From Hemibagrus wyckioides (lineage: Eukaryota > Chordata > Actinopteri > Siluriformes > Bagridae), in assembly GCF_019097595.1 (NCBI RefSeq), contig NC_080727.1, positions 11,507,001 through 11,571,000 on the forward strand: a stretch of DNA of 64,000 nt. Direction: 5' to 3'. This document shows, piece by piece, positions 49,499 through 63,205 of the stretch (its first letter is position 1; each line of letters begins with the position of its first letter). The position numbers and the translations under genes were made by a program. The notes under the pieces are model-generated. The model searched no databases, had not been told where the DNA came from, and was given only the letters and a program-made list of their open reading frames with translations.

Positions 49499-51318
49499 GT
49501 AAGTATTTACGTTGTCAGTAGAAGCAGTGTTTTTGAGCGGAACATCTTGGCATGTAAATCGCTGCTAACTGGGCTGGGTTAAGCTAAGCTAACGGCCACT
49601 GTGCTCGAAATTATAAACCAAACCGCAACTAGGAAGCTACTTTGTTAAATTACTGTTCAATTCCTAGGCTAGTAAATAACTGTAAACGTTACATTTCCGT
49701 AAAATATTAACGAATTAACATTTGTCACAGTTAACGCTGGTCGGTGATACCGAGCTGTTTAGCTAGTAGGTATTATTCCGCCTCTAGGCACTTTTATTAA
49801 CGCGATATTTGAAGCCCGTGGTATGTTTGTATCAGCTTACCCTGCTGTTCCCTGTTTACTTTTTTCTGTGCTGTTTGTATTTCTGTTCAGCTTCTTACAA
49901 ACACTTCCAGCATGCTTTGTTTACGGACTTTATTTTGAATTTGTGGGGTTACTATAGGTCACGATTGCCGTAGTTTGTTTAGATGTAGAATCTGACACGC
50001 GTCTGTACTCAGTAGATGCCACAAACTACATCATCTTGATCATGACTAAAATGAGTGAATGCAAATGTCAGGTATGAAAACAGTTTATGTTTCATTTCAA
50101 AGTTAGTTTTTAGTCTGTATAATTGCTAACTTCATCCAAAGCAATACAATGGCATTAACATGCTTTCCTAGGTGAGGATATACCAGTGTGTAGCTCAAAG
50201 CCATTACAGAAATAACTAGTAAACAGTAACTATTAGTCTATGATTCTTGCCTGTGAAGTAAAATATGAAGTAAAAAGAAGACAACATAACATGCCATTAT
50301 GAATAAAATAATGAATCATGCTGTTTATCGCTGAGGTGTTTAATGCATTAAACTGCATTCCTGTGCATTGCATTTTAAATTGATATTTGCTTAATATATC
50401 AGCAATTTAATAATAATGCTGTGGATTCATATATGGGAGACATGTCCTGTACTGGACCAGTCATGACCAAGTTCATCATTAGCATGAAGGCCAGCATAAA
50501 GCCTCCAGTCTGACTTGCTCAAGCTATTACTTCAGTGATGTTAGGCTTTCATTTCCTCTTGTGGCTTCATTGTGGTCTTTTATCTATTTGTGTTTGGGTG
50601 GTTTATTGTAAATAAGTAGTATTTTTTAAAATGGGTTAATCAGATACAATACATCTTGTCACTTTCCACTTTTAAAGATTGTGCAGGACAGTGCTTGATT
50701 TTGAGGCAGCTTTTTTTCCTACAAAATCTTTGAGGTTTATTGTGCTTTTTTTTAACTGGCAAAATTGAAGGAACAGGATTTCTCTTTTAAACTATTTCTA
50801 CTAACAAAGGCACTTTACTGTCTATGATGGCAGTACCCATGTTTGACATACACGTTAGTTGAAGAGGGCTAAACCTGTTTATTGATTAGCCCTTTTCAAT
50901 AAGCAAGGGTCACTTCCACATAGCACTTCAATGTATTGCAGTAAATATACTTTTGTTTTTGTTAAATATGAATGCAGAAAAAAACCTCTTACTCTGAAGA
51001 GTGATTTCTGTTAATTTAGTTGTAGAATAATCATGCATGCTGCCTGTCTGCCGTAGCCTTGATGTTTTTAAATACAATTTCTCATGAAAGAAGCAACATG
51101 ATGAGACATGATGCTCACCTTGCTTGGCACAAATCTTTTCAATATTGCCTTGGTATTTTGTGGCCTTATACTATGGGTTTTGTCCATATTGAGGATTGTG
51201 TGTTTCGATTCAGCTCTTTGAACAAGATGATAATAGATAAAGCATTCCCTCTTTCTCTTTCTTCCATTCTTTCTCTCTCTTTAACACACTCTCTAACTCT
51301 TTCCTCAAGCTGGTGGCC

Positions 51319-54300
51319 ATGGCAGTGTGGGACCGTTTGGAGGCTGTGTTGAATGTGGGCCTCCGGGTGCCCAGCATCATGCTGCTGGAGGTGCTGTACC
51401 GCTGGGATGTCAGCTCCTTTTTTCAGAAGATCCAGAGGAGCAGCTTGAACAACAACCCCTTCTTTCAATACAAGTACCTGGCTCTGTACCTGCACTATTT
51501 AGGTATGTATTGTTGCATACTAAGGCTGTTTCATTTCTAATTCATTCCTAGTGCAGAAAGAATAGTGTTGCTGACTAGTTGTGGTTTGTCTTGTGTGTCA
51601 CATCGGGTGTGGTGTAATGGTGTTAACATGACTGAAATTGTCTCAAGTGAGAAATACACAGAACTGAAAATACTACAATGCTAAGCAACTTCCACTTTTA
51701 TTATGCAGCAGTCACATTTCTAGAGAAAAAAGGCTATCATCATGTGTACAGGTATAATCTAACATAAATATACCATGTAGTGAAGAAGCAAAAAGTAAAG
51801 TGCTTGAGCCGTGTTGTAATTGTTAGGGTTAAGTTTTGAAATCCCTTGTTTTGAATTTGTCTTCTTATCAGTGTGCTTAGATTTGTCTTTTTTTCATTGG
51901 TATATTTTGATTCCACCACATAGTGCTGGAAAAATCTTTTGCCAGGAAATTAAATTAAATTAAATTTAATTACTAAATTTTTTAAGGTTCAGTTTGCTTT
52001 GCTATATTTTACCTTTTCACTTATTTGGAAATCTTTCTAAAAAAACATTCAGATTTGTAAACAATATGCTTGGACTTGTGAAGAAAGCAGACATGGCATC
52101 ATGAGATGCTTGCACAAGTAAACGTGCAATCTCAGTAAAGCTATGGGACAAAACAAAAACATCATGACTTTTGTTTGCACATCATGTACATACATGGTAA
52201 AGACTGATGCGCTTAAGCCGACCTTATGCTGTATGATATTCTGCCCAATTTTGCTGTGGCAGCCACAGTTGCACAATGGTAAAGATAATCTTCGGTCTGG
52301 AATTGAGACCTATGGTCTTGGAGCACATAATGATGAGATGCTCAATGATGGTGGACTTGAGTGCCACTGCCATGAAAAATAGGTCACAAAGTTGTAACAG
52401 TGACAGAACATTTTACGAACATATTTAAATCAAAGGAAGAGTGGTTTACGTCATGACAGGACAAAAAGTGACGTGACAAGGAAATAATGATGAAATACAG
52501 GGTGCTAGGTTGTGTGCTAATTAGTAACTAGTGAACTAGTAGTCCATGATCTGCCCATGAGCATCCTAACAGAACCTTTAGTGGCTCTGTTAAAAGTTTA
52601 AAAAAAAAAAAAAAAATCAATGTAGTGGGTTCTTTATGGGTTCAGTAGCTTGCTTTTATATGCTGTGTGTGTATATATAAGATATCTCTGGAATAGCCCT
52701 AAAAGAAATTCTGATGTATTTCATTTGGTTTCAAAGGATTAGTTTTTTTTTTTTATAACCCTTTATCTAGAGGCACATGGGGCAGAGCCTGCTTTTATGT
52801 TTTATATTCACTGGATAGTAGCGTAAGTCAAGTCTGTGGCCTGTAGCAAACACTGTGGGGAAACAGATTTACTATGAGTAATACTGTCTAGAACTGCCTA
52901 AATGTGTAGCTTTTATTTTTTTCTTTTCTCCACAGGCTATATCCTTAGCTTGGTATTGCTGACTCTACCACGGCAGCATTTGGTGCGCCTCTACCTGTAC
53001 GTGCTCACCGCTTTGCTGCTATTCGCCGGACACCAGCTCTCCAGGCGTGTACACAAACACACAATTACAAATGTCTAGTGCTGGATGTGTGCTACCAAAT
53101 GAGCAGTAATTCATATTGGATATTGGTTAAAAACAGCAGTTTGGAGCAGGTTCCTGTTAAAGATCAGCAGTGTAAACACTTGTTTTGTTTATTTCTCCCT
53201 GAAATTTCAGCACATCCGAACAATTTCCTTGAATGCTATTCCACTGAGGGTAGAAATATACAGTATTCTAAATGTTACTCATGTTACTCTTTGCAGGGAT
53301 TATGTTTGTAGTGAGCTGGACTCTGGCTATGAAGGACCTCTGTACCTGGATCCACTCTCCATGAACCGATTTACCACAGCTCTAATTGGTAAATAATCAA
53401 TTCTTGTTCTACAAGGGTCCAATTAACAAGTAGCTCACCTTAAGTATCTTCAGTGCTCTCATTCAATATGGAGTTATCTTCTCTGGGGCATATATTGTGC
53501 TTCTGTTTTCTCACCATGTTAGGTGGGAGGAGGTGTTAAGCATTTGGTTTCAAATGACATTCTTTCAATTCCCATCCCTGGCTAAAAGGTTATCCACAGT
53601 GATCTACAAAACCTGAGAGGAAGGAACCTAGATTTCACTCTGAACAAAGGGCTTGTGAACAAAAAGCCAAGTGCAAGTCTGAGCTGTCTGAAAGCGAGGA
53701 GGAATTGTCTCAGACTTGTTCATGGGAAACATCTTAGAATGCGTGGATATGTCACCTCAATGGACTTTTGATTTGGTCTTATGTTGGAATTAAATTGTTG
53801 AAACAGTTATGTAGTTGTTACAGTTACACAATACACATTTCTATGTTTGGGTCAGAGAGAATAAAAAAAGACTCAATATGTGCAGAAGGGTATTGATCAT
53901 TATGCTGCTGTTAAAGTGTGTGGTTGTATTCTGGCTCACATCCCCTGAGGTCATCAGAATGAATCAATTTGAATGTGATTCATTAAAACCAAATCCTGGT
54001 GGTTCGAAGTTTCACAATTTTACACTAATGTTTTACATATAAAACACGATTGTCTATTGTGCTCTTGTCTATTTGTCACAAATATTCACATGATGTGAAT
54101 TTACCAAACTGGAACTTTGGAACGCATCAAATTTCTTCATAGGTTCTTGTGTTTCTGCTATCCAGCATTCACATCCATACGAATGGAAGTCAGTGGAATG
54201 TAAAGTGTAGTCTGTCTGTGCCTTTAGTACACAAATGAATTGTTTCATTCCTTTCTGTCAAAACTCATGCACCTTGAAGAAAACAGCTACCTTCTTGTTA

Positions 54301-57300
54301 CCTTTTATTAGTTAAGTATGTTGATCTTTTGAATTAATTTTTAAACTGTGTGTTAAATTTTTACTCCTTACTGGCATAAACCTATTTGCTCTAATGTGGG
54401 ATTCTGTGATGATAGTCAGAAGACTTCCCTCTGCCTGTTTGGTCACTGATGATCCAACTGATGGCAGGTTGCATACAAGTTGGCATTGTGTGTGTTTACA
54501 TGTGTAGTGGATATGGATGATGTCTGTTCAAGTTGGAAAGCAAACCGATAGTACTTCAAGAAATCTTGAAGTAAATATACATTTGTGTATGCTTTCAAGG
54601 TTTACCCAAGTTTCAGTGTTTGGGAACCGTAAAAAAATTTTTTTGGTATAAACAGGTCAACTGGTGGTGTGTACACTGTGCTCCTGTGTGATGCAGACGA
54701 AACAGATCTGGCTGTTTTCAGCTCACCTCCTACCCCTGGTGGCTCGTCTCTGCCTTGTCCCCTTGGAAACTATTGTCTTTGTTAACCGTTTTGCCATGAT
54801 CTTCACTGGGCTTGAGGTGATCTACTTCCTTGCATCTAACCTGCTGGTACCCTACAACTTGGCCAAGAATGCTTACCGGGAGCTTGCACAGGTACAAGTT
54901 CCTGCAGGATACATATCCTATCAAAATCTTTTTAGTGGTCTGTTACTTGCCTGTCCTGAAAAATCTGTATTGTTTTGTTTGTCCTTTGAATATACGCTCA
55001 CTGTTTACTTTACGCCTGTAAACCTGCACTTTCATGCAATTATTCAGTCACCCAATCATGTGTCCTTAGTATGAAATCAAGCAGATGCAGGTCAAGAGCT
55101 TCAGTTATTGGTTACGTCAAACGTCAGAATGTGTAAGAAAAAATGATCTCATAGACTAGCCATGGCATGATTGTCGGTGCCAGATGAGCTGGTTTGAGTA
55201 TTTCAGAAACTGGTGCTCTCCTGGGATTTTTAAACACAGTCTCTAGAGTTCAAACAGAATGGTGTGACAAACACAACAAACAACCATGACCAGAATGTTT
55301 TGAGCTGAAGTCAATAACCAACAAGCACTCTCTTCAACATTGGTGAGCAGAAAAACATCTCAAAAAGCACAGCACATTAAACCTCCAAGTAGATGGGCTA
55401 CAACAGCAGAAAACCACATCAAGTTCTACTCCTGTCAACCAAGAAAAGGAAACTGAACCTATCATGGGCACACGCACACGATTTTTTTTTAAAATAATCT
55501 TGTGTCTGAGCCCAGAGGAATGGAACCTAATGTTGTCTTCTGGTGTTGTAGCCCATTAAAAGCAATGCTGACATTTTGTTAATGCTGAGATGCTTTTCTG
55601 CCCATCACGATTGTTAAAAGTAATTGTATAAAACAGAACAGAATAGAACATTGAATAGTCTCTTGCTCAGAGTTTGTTTTTTTCACACCATTCTGTATAA
55701 ACCCTAGAGAGAATGTGAGAGAATATATGAAATTCAGATCAGCATTTTCTAAAATACTCAAGCCTATCTTTCACCAAAATCAAAGAAGCTTTGTCACTTC
55801 AACTAGTTGATGCAGTACATGGTGAAATGAAATAACATTCCTCCTAGACCAGAGGTGCTACACAGAATAAAAACAAAGTACAGGTGACGCGGACAAACAT
55901 AGAGCTAAACTAGACTACAAGGTGCATTCTTTAAAACTAAACATACAACATAATTTCACAGGATGACAAGACGGTGCAGACAAACAAGACACGTAACACA
56001 GAGTATGTACAAAAGAAAATGCAATGCCATGGTTTTAAGTCACGGAAATCACATTCTTCCCCATTCTGATGTTTGATGTGAGCATTAACTAAAGCATTTG
56101 ACCTGTATCTATAATTTTTTGCATTGTGCTTCTACAACATTATTGGCTGATTAGATAACTGCATGAATGTGCAAGTGTAAAGGTGTCCCATTTAAAGTGA
56201 CTAAGTGGATAGAATAGAATCAAATATGTAATGTAATTGTTTGACAGTGTTCTTTCGCTCACTTGCATTGTCTCTCTCTCTCTTTTTTTCTCTATCACTC
56301 ACTCTCTCTCTCTAGGTGGTGGAGGTGTATGGGCTCCTAGCTCTGGGCATGTCTTTGTGGAATCAGCTTGTCTTGCCCATGCTCTTCATGTGCTTCTGGT
56401 TGGTGCTCTTCACGCTGCAGATCTACACATACTTCAGCACAAGGGACCAAACTCCCTCACGCGAGAGATTGCTCTTCCTCTTCCTAACCAGGTCTAAAAG
56501 CAAAATGCAGCTTAGAATATGTTTATCCTTTTTACATTTATCAAACTGCCTCCCGTATTTGGTTGGGCTAACACACCTTCCTCTGACACAGATGAAGTTA
56601 GCCACAAAGTTAGCCACTCAATCTGCTGCTAACGTGGCATCATATGGCAGCTGAGCTCAGTAAGAAAGTGCTGTTTGCCCTTTTCCACATTAAGTAGCAC
56701 CAACAATCGTTGATTTGATTGACAGATGAGATAGTAATGTCCCTTTCTCATCCAAAGAGCATGGCCAGTTTAGTGTCTTTGGACTCCTAATGGCTGTGGC
56801 ATTGTTGGTATTTAAACTTGGCATCTCCCAACAATAGGACAGAATCTTCTCTCGCCCCACATGGGAGTGTCATTTACACAACTTTAGCCATTGTTATTCT
56901 GAAAATATTCTGCCTAGAGCACTCTGTGTTGATATAGAGAAAGTGTCTCAGTTGATGTTCAGTTTTGCTGGAGAAATAATTGTCTGTTGAACAGCAAAAA
57001 GTGTTTCACAAAAGACAAAACTTACTGCATACTTAATACAGTAACCAAACGTACCACCAAACGTCTGGTGGATGTGTGTATAGTGATGAGTTAATAAAAT
57101 TATTCAGATAAAGGACACACAAAGATATGAGACTTGTTTTTGTGTATATAAATCACTGTATGTATGTTTGTGCAGCATTGCAGAGTGCTGTTGTACTCCA
57201 TACTCACTGTTGGGGCTGGTCTTCACTGTGTCTTTTGTGGCGCTGGGCGTCCTCACACTCTGCAAGTTCTACCTACAAGGGTACCGAGCCTTTATGAATG

Positions 57301-59491
57301 ACAATGCCATGCACAGGTAGGTTTTTCCTCCATCTGTTTAAATCCTTCAGTTTTAAGAGTGTAATATCTTAATAATGGTATAATAATTTGTGTATTTATT
57401 TATTAACATGAGTAAGCAATTGCTATATTTTCTTGTTATAAAAGATATGTAGTTGACTGTTGATATATTATTGGTTCTCTCCCTCTCTTTTCTCAGGGGA
57501 ATGACAGAAGGAATCACTTTGCTGATTCTCTCTGTTCAGACAGGGCTAATTGAGCTTCAGGTAATCCACCGGGCCTTTCTCCTGAGCATCATCCTCTTTA
57601 TTGTTGTGGCATCTATTTTGCAATCCATGCTGGAGATTGCTGACCCCATAGTGCTGGCACTGGGGGCTTCCAGGGACAAGTGAGCATCTTCTCTTACTTT
57701 GCCAACATTTTATTGCAAGCTAAATATTATAACAGGAATATGTGGACTACATTTATTGTAGGTTATTTGTTTTCTGTGCTAAGCATGCTGTGCCCAGAAA
57801 ACCTGACTATATAAATAGATAGATAAACCTCTGGCACCACTGTTATGTAGGACTTTTTCACTGTAATTAATTAAATGCTTCTTGTATTAGGAATATAAAT
57901 GGATGTATACTTATGATTCGTGAGAAATTAATTGGGATACGAGAATCACAAAGCTCGGATGTATGGTAGTTTTTGTACCTTCACCACTAGGTGATGGAGA
58001 CATTATAATTTCAGTTTGTCTGAACTTCCATTCCCTTCCATGCAAATTTGTAGCAAGAAGGATGTTCTTGTTATCCCCAAAGACTGGTGTTGAGTTCTAC
58101 TTTTCACAGCCATAAACTCTATGTATCTGTGTCTCTTCTAGGAGTTTGTGGAAGCACTTCCGAGCAGTGAGTCTTTGTCTATTCTTGCTGATCTTTCCTG
58201 CCTACATGGTATACATGATCTGCCAGTTCTTTCATATGGACTTCTGGCTGCTCATCATCATCTCCTCCAGCATCCTTACCTCACTGCAGGTGTACAAACT
58301 ATTTTTTTTTTCAGTTTTACATGTAGGCAAGAAGTATGAAAAAATGTACAATAAGTGAATACCAGAGTACACATATGCACATACAACATTCACATAAACA
58401 TTTCTAAAGTGTCAGTTCTCCCTCAGGTGCTTGGCACGCTGCTCATCTATGTGCTCTTCATGGTGGAGGAGCTACGCAAGGTTCCGATTGAGAACATGGA
58501 TGAGGTCATGTATTTTGTAAATGGCACCTATAGACTGCTGGAGTTTGTGGTAGCACTCTTTGTGGTGGCCTACGGCATATGTGAGACCCTGTTTGGACAG
58601 TGGAGCGTGATGGGTTCCACCATCATACTGCTGCACGCCTACTACAATGTGTGGCTGCGGGCGCAGCTTGGCTGGCAGAGCTTCCTGTTGCGTCGTGATG
58701 CTGTACACAAGATTCAGAGCTTGCCCACGGCCTCGACACAACAATTACAGCAGTACAATGATATCTGTGCCATCTGCTATCAGGTATATGCACACGTGTA
58801 TTTATGTGAGAGTAAAAGAGAAGAGCATCAGTGGGGTTGTTTCTTAAGCATATGTTCATAATCAATTAGATCATGTACCAGAATATTTAACATTTAGCAA
58901 ACTTCTGTTCACCTTCACTACTGTTCTATTTGTCCTAGCTGAAAAGCTAGCAAATGAGGGCAAGTGTGTTGTGCACAAGAAATTTTTATATTATTTATTT
59001 AACACAGAATTGTATTAGAACAGTATTATTTTCATAAGAGGAATTTTTTCCTTGGTAGTTTTTTGTTCACATGAAATACAGCTTTTTTTTATCCATTTAT
59101 GCTAAATTTCATCTTCTCCTTTTGTGCATAGGACATGAAGTCAGCAATCATCACACCTTGCGGTCACTTTTTCCATGCAGGCTGCCTGAAAAAGTGGCTG
59201 TATGTGCAGGAGTCCTGCCCCCTTTGCCATGGCCCTCTCAAAAGCCAATCACCATCCGCCAGCACTTCTGCCCCAGCTCCTCCTGACACATCACCAAATG
59301 CAGAACCGCAAGATTTAGCAGCCATAGAAGAGGCAACACAAGCTAGAGAGGCTTTGCAAAATGTTGCAACCCAATCAAATCTACAAAGTTCAGAAGAGCC
59401 AGACCTAAAAAGTGCCAGGGTTCAAGAAGAATCCTGCAAATGTGAATCAAAAGTGGATAATGAAAACATGGAAGAAGCTAGTAGAGGCTAG
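51319..59491 (+). CDS. rnf145: RING finger protein 145 (multi-pass ER membrane E3 ubiquitin ligase)
   Basis: Ten coding exons: 51319-51502, 52936-53044, 53297-53388, 54656-54891, 56316-56491, 57176-57316, 57497-57679, 58142-58289, 58427-58783 and 59132-59491. They sum to 1,986 bases, 661 codons, close to human RNF145. The start is GCCATGG with LEAVLNVGLRVPSIMLLEVL following. The N-terminal TRC8-like multi-pass region runs to about residue 510. The RING-H2 ligands are C537, C540, C552, H554, H557, C560, C571 and C574. The tail after residue 580 is low-complexity and acidic. Sequence such as VVEVYGLLALGMSLWNQLV separates it from the paralogue RNF139. Known role: sterol-responsive E3 of the ER that ubiquitinates SCAP and helps HMG-CoA reductase turnover. 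Odd points: YLYV at 81-84 where human has YLYF, and intron 2 begins GC. All other introns are GT-AG. Whether it is the a or b teleost copy is undecided. Confidence 0.96.
53045..53296 (+). other. Intron 2 of rnf145 with apparent GC donor
   Basis: The upstream exon ends CTCTCCAG at 53044 and the intron starts GCGTGT; the acceptor TTTGCAG ends at 53296. Using GC keeps the conserved S-R-D-Y junction and the overall frame. The nearby GT (two bases downstream) would put exon 3 out of frame. G at +5 supports the donor. Confidence 0.7.
55160..55790 (+). mobile_element. Palindromic remnant of two Tc1-like 5' halves in intron 4 of rnf145
   Basis: 55165-55440 reads a Tc1-like element in plus orientation (TTTGAGTATTTCAGAAACTG, GATGGGCTACAACAGCAGAA). 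55540-55770 reads the same part in minus orientation (TGTTGTAGCCCATTAAAAGC; complement of TTGAGTATTTTAGAAAATGC). Each half covers the transposase HTH region only. The result is an imperfect foldback of about 600 bp within an intron. Confidence 0.7.
55815..56035 (-). mobile_element. LINE 3' UTR fragment, minus strand, intronic
   Basis: The reverse complement of CATGGTGAAATGAAATAACA and GGTGCTACACAGAATAAAAA corresponds to the 3' region of the LINE whose plus-strand copy lies at 62395-62465 (TGTAGCACCATGATCCTGGA, ATTTCATTTCCCTGTGTACT). The two are of the same family. Confidence 0.55.
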
Positions 59492-60740
59492 GTAAACAAG
59501 CTCCAAATTACAAGTGTCCCTTCATCCCCTTAAGCAGAGCTGTGCTCTGTTATTTTTTTTCAGTGGTGACTTCAGATTTATCACAGTCGCACTGCAATGC
59601 TGCCAATGTTAAGTCGTCTTATAAGAGGGCTTATAAGAGTCCTGGAGATGTCTGAAAAAGACGCACCCAACTTTTTCCCATTTCATACATACATATGACT
59701 GTTATAATCCATTGAAGGAATCATTTTTGGGTGCTAGTGTAGTATTTCTGTTTTTTCCTCTTCTGTCTAATTGATATTTAATTCCACATCAGAGTGGATT
59801 TATGTTGGATTTTTTGACAATTTGCCAAATTTCTGTAAACAGGGTGTTCAAATGGTCCATAATTTTCTATTGCACTACAAATGAGCCACAATCTTTATTT
59901 CAAGATTTCTTAAACATTCTAAAGAAAATTCTAAATTACAATTTTGAAATTTTACATTTAAATTGTTTAATGTAAATATGACATTTTGGACTGATTTTGG
60001 ACAGATGTCCTCCAACCCCAAATGTTCAATTTGGATGCTCAAGACATGCAGGGTAAGACAGTTCTTCACAGTATGTTTTACCTGTATTATCCACAGAAGC
60101 AAGCACTGGCAAATTTATGTTGAAAATATTGCACTAGTTAGCTGCTTTTGAGCCATCTTAGCTTCTTTCATGTCTACCTTAAGGAGCCTCACAGCTTTAA
60201 ATAATTACTTAAATTAATTAAAGAACAGGTAGATATATTGTAGTAATGATGTCATTTATATGTAGCTTGATGCCATGCCATCCTGCTATGAATCTGTCCT
60301 ATATGCTTCCAAGTCAGCTCTGTCTTTACCAGCATGTAATCCTCGTGATTATCATGAGGTACAACCTCTTGAATAAATGTGTACGTTTATGTTTAGGCAT
60401 ATGCTTACCTACATATGTATATCTATACAGGTATAAAATATTTAGATGAGTTTTGTTTGATATGCCGAACAGTATTGAAGCAGTATCAACCGTTATGACC
60501 TGGCATTTGGGTTCGTGGGAACACTTCAGTGTCCTCTACAGGTAGAAGTGGGATTGAGCCTAAAGATGCAGAATGGGGATTTGCTGCTTCCTAATGTCAG
60601 ATTGACAGTATTAAAATATTTAGTGAATTTGTGTAGATGAATACATATACAATGTATGAACACAAAATACCACTGAATCTGATGGTTTGTGATGTCTTAA
60701 TTTTGCACATTTTTGAATATAAATAAATCAATTGAAAGGT
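59492..60740 (+). other. Probable 3' UTR of rnf145
   Basis: AT-rich sequence directly after the stop codon, with candidate poly(A) signals AATAAA at about 60372 and 60721. No coding or repeat signal. Confidence 0.5.
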
Positions 60741-61630
60741 ATTTCAGTTTGAGTACAGTTTACTTTGTGCTTTGATAGTGAACTGAAAAAAAAGAAATAC
60801 TATCAATACTATAAAAATACTATTTTTTATTGTTGTATTTTTTGTCAAACAACTAGTTTTTCCTTATATGCTTTAATTAGAATAATATAAGATTACTTGA
60901 AATACCTAACCAAAGAATTATTTTCATGGAACTTTGGCATTACTGTTTATTGCTTACTTGAAAACTTGTATTTGTAAATCTGCATATTTATTTTTAAAAG
61001 GTTGAATAAAGATGAAGCATACACACATTTCCATGTACAGAAAAACTATTAGCCTGTTCATCATTTCCTTACTTGTTATTTTTGATCTGGATGAAGTAAA
61101 GCCAAAGAGTGCAGCATAAATAACTGATATCAAACTGTATAGTATAGAATGTAATAGAATAGGGCTTGAATGCATTTGTACCTTAATCTAGATAGGGCTA
61201 AAGTTTCCATGAGATAGTAGAAGGGGTTATGTATAATGCTAGTCAGGGATGAGCTACCCTGAAGATCTGTTTGCACCATCAACTTTTTTGGTTTTACAAA
61301 TTGAGTTGTTGAGGTTCCTGTATTATATTGGATATGGACTGCTCAGGATGCTCTATGTAGTACTCTTGCTGTAATTCAGCTGGAGGTTTTGCTTTCATCC
61401 CTGTGTTAAATGGTTAAAGTTCTGAGGTTTTTTTTGGACTAAGGAGGTGGTATTATGGGTTCAGTTCAGCTCTTAAATGTGCATAAGAGAGTACTTGACC
61501 ATCTCCGTGATCAAATCACTGATGTATAGCAGATATAGTCCCTATAAAGTCAGGTGCATACATCTTAAGATGTTGAACCAAGTTATATTTATTTTAACGG
61601 TATATAGTAGAGCTTAAATTTTAGATCTTC
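60741..61630 (+). other. Spacer without recognised features
   Basis: No conserved frame; composition AT-rich. A short T-rich run at 61429-61436 only. Confidence 0.5.
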
Positions 61631-61639
61631 CATGCCAGG

Positions 61640-62490
61640 CAGAGTGCTCATGGAATGTGTATCTTCAACATTTCCCTGAGCTGTGCCATCTTTCCAGCAT
61701 GCTTCAAGTACACTACCATCAACCCTGTGGCTGTTAGATGCTTGTTTATTAGGCACATCAAGACCCACCTGTCACCCTCACTGGACCCCATACAGTATTG
61801 TCCCAACTGCTTCACAAATGATGCCAATGCCACGACACTCAATCTGGCCCTTTTTCACCTGGACAAAAAAAAGACGAATGCAGTTCATAGACTTCAGTTC
61901 AGTTCAATCATCCCTTACCATCTAATTGAGGAACTGATCCTGCTGGGTCTGAATACCTACCTGCAACTGGATCTTGCACTTCCTGTCTGGGAGACCTCAG
62001 TCAGTCCAGATTAGGAACAGCATATCCAGCACCACCACACTAAACACTGGGTCCCCTGAAGGCTGTGTGCTCAGTCCACTGCTGTTCTCTCTGCTGACTC
62101 ATGACTGTGCAGCAATACACAGCTCAAACCACTTCATCAAGTTTACTGATAACATGACCGTGGTGGGTCTCGTCAGCAAGAGCGACAAGTCAGCATACAG
62201 AGAGGAGGTGCAACAGCTAACAGGTCTGGTGTAGAGCCAACAATCTGTCTCTGAACGTCAACAAAACAAAAGAAATATATTGAACTGAAGTGAGAACAGA
62301 GACCCTTCAAAGTCACACCCTTTACACACCCTCCTGCCATCTGGAAAGGTACCTAAGCATTCAAGCCCTCACAACCAAACTGTGATTTGCTTGAGCACGG
62401 CATTTTATGTAGCACCATGATCCTGGAGGAACATTATTTCATTTCCCTGTGTACTGTGCCAGCTATAGATTATTGAACTTAACACAATAA
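61640..62490 (+). mobile_element. CR1/L2-like LINE fragment (RT domain and 3' tail)
   Basis: The plus strand reads RT-domain pieces in changing frames: [25 protein letters not shown] (in the alternate frame), [57 protein letters not shown] and [20 protein letters not shown]. The last corresponds to the F-A-D-D catalytic box, here F-T-D-N, so one catalytic Asp is lost. A 3' UTR with CTGGAGGAACATTATTTCAT follows, ending near AACACAATAAAAGC (62490). Frameshifts near 61880, 61980 and 62235. Confidence 0.8.
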
Positions 62491-63002
62491 AAGCTTGAGC
62501 ATGAATTAAAACAAACTGGTTTTAGGGTCTGTATGTGTGATTATCCATGATTACAGGAAGTGAATCAGAAATACAGAAAGTTACAGAAGCAGTAAGAATA
62601 ATGCAGGCGTAGAATATGCTGTTTGAAAATTTTTACATCAGTGTTACTGCTGTGATGAGAATGGATGAATGAACAAATATTCTTAGCTTTTGTGTTAGAT
62701 GGGCAGACAAATAGCTTCTGAAAAGAAAGAAATTATTCATTTTATGATTAATTTTTAAGTTGTTAACCTCAGACATGTTATATGACTGCAGTTTATTGGG
62801 CGAAATAGCTAAATGCCATAATAGAAACGTGTTTGTTTTAATTTCAACACAAGGTGGCAGTGTTGCTTTTCCTAAAACATCTGTTTGCGAGCTCATTGTG
62901 TATTGCTTTATCTGTTTCAAAGCCGCGCATTTCTCAGCCAGCAGATAGAGCAATGTCCTTTTAAAAATAAATCCATACCTACTTTTTTTCTCTCTTCTTC
63001 TT

Positions 63003-63033
<31 letters not shown>

Positions 63034-63159
63034 TTATTATTATTATTATTATTAGTTTGCATACAATGCCAGAAATTAGAAATGTGCATTACACAAAAGT
63101 AAACACCCTGTATTAGCCAACTGTTCTATTAAATATATATGTAGAATTTTAATAATCTA

Positions 63160-63205
<46 letters not shown>

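Noticed and set aside
53045..53311. Using the GT at 53047 as the intron 2 donor
   Set aside because: It shifts exon 3 out of frame and destroys the conserved SRDYV and EGPLYLDPLSMNRF stretch.
54656..55074. Extension of the rnf145 exon 4 frame beyond 54891
   Set aside because: A GTACAAG donor follows CAG at 54891, and the conserved protein continues in frame at 56316 (VVEVYG).
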